This document shows positions 58,501-64,000 of a stretch of 64,000 nt of DNA, in pieces. The first letter of the stretch is position 1; every line of letters begins with the position of its first letter. The position numbers and the translations under genes were made by a program. The notes beneath the pieces are model-generated. The model was not told the origin of the DNA. It made no database searches and worked only from the letters and a program-made list of their open reading frames with translations. The stretch lies in NCBI GenBank assembly GCA_016081115.2, contig JABTTQ020003020.1, positions 107,364 through 171,363 on the forward strand, given 5' to 3'. Source of the DNA: Rehmannia glutinosa (taxonomy: Eukaryota; Streptophyta; Magnoliopsida; Lamiales; Orobanchaceae).

Positions 58501-61327
58501 ATATGCCAGGTTAAACTAGTCTTTCGACTTTATAAAAGTTTATATATTGAAAATATTTAGCAACATCCACAGAGAAGTTATTCTATGTTTTAAGTGTTTG
58601 GCAATTTGATGAAAGTTATTAGTATGATATTATGCTATGTAACTGAAGCATAGAAATGTTTCTCGAAAAACTGTACACAAGTACATAGCCTAGTTTATCT
58701 CACCAATGTGTAATCATGTGGTCGACTTATCAATGTATATATAGGGGACAAAACCTTTTTTTAAATATGTTTTAATTCATATGGATTGGCTCCTACATCT
58801 CCATCTCAAGAGTAATTACTACTATTTTCTTAGGGATAATTACAAAAAAAAAAAAAAACCCTGAGATTTGGGCTAATAATAAAAAATTTAGAGATGTTTC
58901 AAAATGACAAAAAGCCTCATCAGGTTTAATTATGTCTTAAATTTTAGGGTTAATTGTAATATTTCTATAAATATCAGGGGTTTTGAAATGTTTTTTGTTT
59001 ATGAAGAGGGAAAATGCAAGACGTAATCAAACCTCAAGGTTTTTTTATAATTGTCAAAAACCTCTGGAGTTTTTCGTAATTTGAACCTCAGTTTTCTTTT
59101 TGGTGGGGGTCGGGGTGTTAGAATTATCCCCTTTTTTATGCATAATATAACTTGAATACTGGAGACTAATTCATCTGCATCTTCTTTGCTTGTTAGAGAA
59201 TTGTAACTCAACCTTTCATTTTTACCTTAAACTGCACAAATATGTCTGCTTAAGTTTCATAAAAACTGCTTGTTTTATTTTTTTCACCGTCTAGTACATT
59301 TATGTGTCTAGGTTAATGAGGGGGCCAGCAAACTGCATTTTGTGCATCTGGGCTCCACCTGGACGGTACATGTTCATGCGAATCATTCTTTACGGCTGAA
59401 GAATCGAGTAGTCTTGCAAGTATTTCGCGAATAATCGTGCTTGCTGAGGCACTATTTGAGGTAGATACTTGAGACAAGTGGATTCTCATGTTATGTTATC
59501 TTTGGGGTTTTTATGGTTGCTAACATAATTAAAGAACAATAAACGTAGAAGTTAGGTGAAACCGATGGTCATTGTATTTGTAATGCTATCATCTGGCTTT
59601 ATTTATGAGCTTTTAATGAAATTTCCTTTGCATCAATAATTTTATCTTTAAATTACACTGGAATCTGGATGACATTATTTAGAGAACCATTGACTCCTGA
59701 ATTCAGAATGGGGCATATTACTTATACTTTCTGTCAATCATGGTTTGCTACTCATACTTGAGTTGTTTTCTAGTCTGTCTAAATAAATAAAGGGTTGTTC
59801 CAAAAATACCCTTGACATTCAGTCAAATTATAAAGAAAACCCATCTGTCTTTCAAACTTACAAATACCCTCCTGATATTTGTTTCTATTTTACCAAATAT
59901 ATGTTTAAGTAAATACAGAGGGTTGGGTGTTTGTACTACCAAAAACAAAGGGAGTGTTTGTAATTTAGAAAGATAACTGGATATTTTTTTGTAATTAGGC
60001 TAAATTGCAGGGGTAGTCTTTGTAATTTAACCCATAAAGAAATGGTTTCTTTTAGGCGTTCTTTTCAGTGAATAAAACAGGTCTCTTGACATTTTCATTT
60101 TCCTATGCCTTTTGAAGTTATTTCTGACAGGTTTTCAAGTGTAAGCTGAGAAACTACTTGATATCTTTGTTTCAGGTTTTGGATGAAATTCATCATCAGT
60201 CATTGTCACTTTCACTATCTAATCTTTCGCTCCCTGCTCCAGCATCTGTTGTGGATACATTTCCTCTCAAGTCTTACAAAAAAATAAAAAATGCTGAGAG
60301 TGATCCCGATGATGTTCAACAGTAAGTTTTCCTATGTTATTGAATAAAGAAAACACGCTTTTAAAGTTTATGGATATATGGTGTGATATCTGTTATTAAC
60401 ACCCCCTCGCCACCCGATTTTTTAATAAGAAGAGAAATTAAGATGTGCATCTTGTTTTCCCCAGTTCTCTTCTTTTTCCCTGCACGTGTGTACTGACAAG
60501 AAATGAAAGGAAACAGGAAATAAGAAAGCAGGAAGAAAATATATATACTAGTAGTTACTCGAAAATTATAATATGAATATAAAAGCTGATTTAATTGTGC
60601 ATGACATATGTCGCTGTTTTGGAGCAGGTTGTTATAGATTTTCATCTTTGTTCATTTCCGAGCGTTGATAGTGATGAGAGAAGCCATGGTAATGCAAAAA
60701 CAAGAGTTGTGTTCGTCAACAAGAGTTGCATTCTAATGGACCTTTTGGATAACAATGCTTCATACATGAATGTCTGTGTAAATATTTTCTAAGCTTATCA
60801 TTGCATTTCCTGTCGTACAAAAAATAATTCACGCTCATTTGGACTGAGGAAAACATTGGAAAATATGCCCCATTGGTTTCAGGAGGAAAACACGAAGAAA
60901 AATGCTTATGTTTTTAGAACTGCGATTTTTTGTGTTGATGTATATTTTTGTTCTTTTGATTTTGTCAAGTTCAATTTCTGTGGAAAATATTGGATGTTAT
61001 TCCATTTTTCATTTTCCTTCATTTTAGTTCTTTCATCTGCTGATAAACAGTACTGTTACTTTACAGGTGCTATATTTGTTTAGCTGACTATGAAGAAGGG
61101 GACAAATTAAGAGTTCTTCCTTGCAAGCACGAATATCATGTTTCTTGCATCGATAAATGGCTGAAAGAAGTAAATAGGTATTCTAAGATTAAATTTACTC
61201 GTGCGCATTTGTGAGTTTCTTTGTCCGTCTAAAATTGGTTTTTAGACTACTCTTCCTGTACTTCACCAGGGTATGTCCACTCTGTCGACACAACGTTTGT
61301 GAAGGCCCTGGAGAATGTTCCGTCTAA
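55585..61327 (+). CDS. RING-H2 E3 ubiquitin-ligase-type protein, seven exons, with frame breaks
   Basis: Exons: 55585-55730, 56593-56836, 57252-57880, 59312-59460, 60176-60321, 61067-61177 and 61270-61327, all GT-AG, about 490 residues. The start MGSSSSHLV could be N-myristoylated. The middle has HDRWLLDFSGDFHYNGGGRD. The conserved ISRIIVLAEALFE-VLDEIHHQ and LSLPAPASVVDTFPLKSY precede the RING. The RING-H2 is C-terminal: CYICLADYEEGDK, then LPCKHEYHVSCIDKW, then CPLC, giving C3H2C3. Such proteins pass ubiquitin from an E2 to targets; the target here is unknown. Exon 3 (57590-57740) needs about three frame corrections: NSRRLFWDALSRRSFRR lies in another frame than the flanks, and the CCC and TTTT runs near 57713-57727 are each one short. 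Exon 4 needs one G in the run near 59320. Two MITEs lie in introns 3 and 4. Confidence 0.85.
56852..57165. mobile_element. Possible hAT-type MITE remnant in RING gene intron 2
   Basis: It starts taggtgtgtaaacaa and contains several gagctcgag motifs, as in short hAT-type elements common in plants. The right end is unclear and no TSD can be shown. Confidence 0.35.
58833..59130. mobile_element. Mutator-like MITE, degenerate, in RING gene intron 3
   Basis: The left end GGGATAATTAC equals that of the element at 62681, and internal sequence (aggggttttgaaat, gttta tgaag) aligns with it. The right end, gaattatccc, is present but the flanking 9-mers do not match. Confidence 0.6.
59792..60033. mobile_element. 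Mutator-like MITE in RING gene intron 4
   Basis: Inverted ends GGGTTGTTCCAAAAATACCC and the complement of GGGTAGTCTTTGTAATTTAA. The flanks ATAAATAAA (59783-59791) and ATAAAGAAA (60034-60042) form a 9-bp TSD with one difference. 242 bp. Confidence 0.75.
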
Positions 61328-62680
61328 CGCAGAAACATCGTCACAATAACACGACTATGTGAATATACATACGAATGTACAGTATCCTGCTATGTTTTAT
61401 ATACCTTCAAGAAGATCAGAGGTTTGTTAACCTTCTATATTTAACTTTGGGGTAATTACAAAAACTACCCCTAAGATTTAGCCTAATTACAAAAAAAAAA
61501 AAAAAAAGAATCTAGTTATCTTTAAAAATTACAAGTACCCCATTGACATTTGTTTCTATTTTGTTTAATTGCACCTTGAGGAGGGATTATTTGTTAGGTA
61601 AATGCAAGCCTCAGTGGGGTGTTTGTGAACAGAAGGGTATTTGTAATTTCGAAAGATAAATGGAGTTTTATGTGATTAGGCTAACCTAGGGGTAGTATTT
61701 GTAATTATTCTTATACTTTATTAATTCCATAGGGCATAAATTCGAGTCTGTGTGTAATATGAACATCATTGGTAGGTGCAAATGTTAATAACAGTGCGAG
61801 TAATTGTTGCAAAATGTAATAACAGTGAAATGTCTGTCTATATATTCTTTTGTTTTTATGCGTGTGGACGCTGTGCCCATAAAATGCTAGTATGACTTAG
61901 ATTTAGTCATTCTATTTGCGGCCCAATGCTTCTTAAAATTAGGGGTGGGAAATCGTGTTCTTTACATGTGGTGTTATTGTGTCGCACTATCTTATTTTCG
62001 TGTTATCATCTTATTTAAAGATTAAATATAATAATAATTGTAATTTAAATTTAATTTACGATTTTCGTGTTCGTCAATGCAAATCGTATCATTTCACTCA
62101 TTGCCCACACTACTTAAAATAGTGTACATTAATTGAAATGTTTTGAAATATGTATGAAACACATTCTCAATCTTCTAGGAGCAAATTGAGGGTGTTCAAC
62201 TTGAAATGTTATAAAAAAAAACATTTTCAATATTCTAGGAGCAAATGGAGGGTCAAAATCCCACAAAATGTTTGTCCATCTACATTAGGTAAATAGGTTC
62301 AATTTGGTGTTTAATACCCACACACATTGTTTGTTATCATTTTGAAAAAGACATCCATATTCGTATTTAAATTCTCATATTTCATCACAAACAAGTTTAA
62401 TTAGGGAAGAATGAAGTTTTGATAAAAACATTTGTAAATTTGAAACCTTTATGATATCTATCAACATTTCAATTGAAAGTCGAAACCAAACTCCATTTCT
62501 TTTTAAATATAATTTATTATGGTCACATTCAAGAAGAAAGAAGAAAGCAGAAGAAAAATTGCTAAACAGCTCCTTGTAAATGGGTGGCTGCCACTAGAAA
62601 TCACGCATCCGGAGAATTTGACTCGATTTTGCTATTATATCTTTTTTAGTAAATTAGAACTTAAGCATGCATACAATTTA
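61328..62680. other. Spacer downstream of the RING gene
   Basis: No gene seen apart from the MITE at 61450-61710. AT-rich, presumably including the RING gene 3' UTR and terminator. A short direct repeat (acattttcaat.ttctaggagcaaat) occurs at 62161-62190 and 62221-62250. Confidence 0.5.
61450..61710. mobile_element. Mutator-like MITE
   Basis: Inverted ends: GGGTAATTACAAAAACTACC on the left against GAATAATTACAAATACTACC on the inverted right. The inverted match extends inward (TAGCCTAAT, TTATCTTT). A poly-A run at 61492-61508 sits near the left end. TSD not clear. Confidence 0.7.
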
Positions 62681-62948
62681 GGGATAATTACAAAACACAC
62701 CCTGAGATTTGTGCTAATTACAAAAGAATTCAAAAATTACAAAAAATTCCCTTAATATTTGATTTTGTCTTAAATTTAAGGGATCTTGTTATATTTCTAT
62801 AAATGTCATGGGGGTTTTGAAATATTTTTGGTTATGAAGGGTGAAAATGTAAGACACAATTACACCTCAATGGAGTTTTTGTAATTTTAAAAATATCTGG
62901 GTTTTATTGTAATTAACCCATACTTCAGGGTATTTTGTAATTATCCCT
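62681..62948. mobile_element. Mutator-like MITE with perfect 9-bp TSD
   Basis: Ends GGGATAATTACAAAA and its complement TTTTGTAATTATCCC. The TSD TACAATTTA is perfect (62672-62680 and 62949-62957). 268 bp, no coding capacity. The 9-bp TSD assigns it to the Mutator superfamily. Confidence 0.88.
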
Positions 62949-62957
62949 ACAATTTAA

Positions 62958-63436
62958 GCACTTATGTTTCTTTTCGCGAAGAAGAATTTGCATATATTTC
63001 TAAAGAAACTTATTATTAGAACTTATGAAGGTTAATTAAGGATTATAGCCCTCATCCCAACCGACAATATTATTCATGTTTTGTAACGTAGAAAATGGCT
63101 CAAACTTTGGGCAAAGGATCAAGATTTTAATTTATATTCAATTTATCTACTTACTTTAGGAAAAGCCAAAGTGGGCAAGTCAAAATGGCTAGTCCTTTTT
63201 TTTTTTTTTTTTTGGGACATAAAGCTACTAGTGTGCAGTTAGCTTCTCATGTACTTATTCTGCAGAAGATTCATGGAGTTACCTTGATGCATCATCTATG
63301 CCAAATTTTTGCTATATTTATATTTGGCAAGAATACATGCAAGAAGTGAAAACTTGGTAGGAAAAGGGGATCTTTGTGCTCATTGGAAATGATTGCTGAA
63401 TTTTATATGCAATTCACTAGGGTAGTATTTAGATAA
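62958..63436. other. Spacer between MITEs
   Basis: No gene seen. It holds a poly-T run at about 63198-63213. Confidence 0.5.
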
Positions 63437-63925
63437 GGGTTAATTACAAACTGTCCATTATGTTTAGTCAAATTACAAAAAAAAAAAAAAAAAATCAGTT
63501 ATCTTTTAATATTACAAATATCTCACATTTGTTTTTAGCTTGCACAATCAAGAGGCCTAAAGAATAAAGCTGGCAAATGGCGGCCCGGCCCCCAAGCCCG
63601 TCGGACCAATGCAAAAATGCAAAGCAGGCGGGCCAGCTCGAAATTCAATCAAGCCGCTAATTTCTTGGCTTAATCCAGCCCAAACCCCATACTTATGCCT
63701 AAATTCTTTTGGGCTATTTTGGATTAGGTAAAGTAAGCCCACTTCATTTGGGGCTTGTACAAATGCATCCCGACCCTAACCTTATTCTGGGGTTGGGACG
63801 AAAATTGACAATTCTGCTCAAGAGGGGATCTAAGTAATACAAACTCCAATGGGATATTGTAATTTTAAAATATAGTTTGAGTTTTTGGTAATTAGGATAA
63901 ACCTAGAAATTTTTGTAAATATCAC
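63437..63925. mobile_element. Mutator-like element with perfect 9-bp TSD and an internal insertion
   Basis: The left end GGGTTAATTACAAACTGTCC and the right-end sequence (ggtaattaggataaacct) match the MITE family. The TSD TTTAGATAA is perfect (63428-63436 and 63926-63934). The middle (about 63540-63835) is unlike the family and GC-richer, so a second short element is probably nested in it. Confidence 0.8.
63540..63835. mobile_element. Probable short element nested in the MITE
   Basis: It begins around gctggcaaatggcggcccgg, a style common in short hAT-type elements, with many CCCG/CGGG motifs. No clean ends or TSD were found. Confidence 0.35.
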
Positions 63926-64000
63926 TTTAGATAATTTGTTTGCCGTTGGATGTTGTTGGGCTGGGGTCCACCCCATGTGGGTGGCTTTCACTTTTTCTTT

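Noticed and set aside
58999..59211. Minus-strand 70-codon frame
   Set aside because: Most of it lies in a degenerate MITE inside an intron.

Overview
This window is nuclear DNA of a flowering plant, probably a eudicot. The evidence is the interrupted genes with GT-AG introns, plant-type LTR retrotransposons, hAT, CACTA and Mutator-like DNA elements, a plant ALG8 gene and a plant RING-H2 gene. No species can be named from the sequence alone.

Positions 1-40885 form one nest of LTR retrotransposons, untangled here by LTR pairs, primer-binding sites and target-site duplications. The outer element (A, Tat-like Gypsy) starts upstream of the window. Only the end of its 5' LTR is present, followed by a broken gag, a scrap of integrase tail, a long non-coding 3' part with a tandem duplication, and the 3' LTR at 40460-40885. 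Sirevirus-type Copia element B (1236-30362) sits inside A. A second Copia (C, minus strand, 3469-11133) lies in B's gag. Gypsy element E (11329-25942, perfect TSD AATAC) lies inside B's integrase reading frame, and Copia D (11731-19174) lies inside E's 5' LTR. Gypsy element F (31051-38690, perfect TSD GAAAC) lies in the 3' part of A. E and F are Athila-like with tRNA-Asp-type primer sites. They encode only Gag and an aspartic protease and then carry conserved non-coding blocks with potential RNA hairpins and repeated polypurine tracts.

Positions 41169-49329 are a hAT transposon with an 8-bp TSD (CTCGATAG). Its transposase gene is split by a CACTA element (43428-47870, TSD CTT). That CACTA has no visible transposase but carries pieces of at least three host genes: ribose-5-phosphate isomerase, a RAB6-interacting-golgin (DUF662) family gene and a TPR-protein gene.

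Positions 49338-64000 are gene space. ALG8 (49668-53701, four exons) encodes the ER glucosyltransferase that adds the second glucose to the N-glycan precursor. A RING-H2 ubiquitin-ligase-type gene (55585-61327, seven exons) follows. Both need several one-base insertions to read through, mostly in homopolymers, which points either to uncorrected long-read errors or to two young pseudogenes. Four or five Mutator-like MITEs (9-bp TSDs) lie in the RING gene introns and the downstream spacer. The two host genes show no functional link beyond being neighbours.
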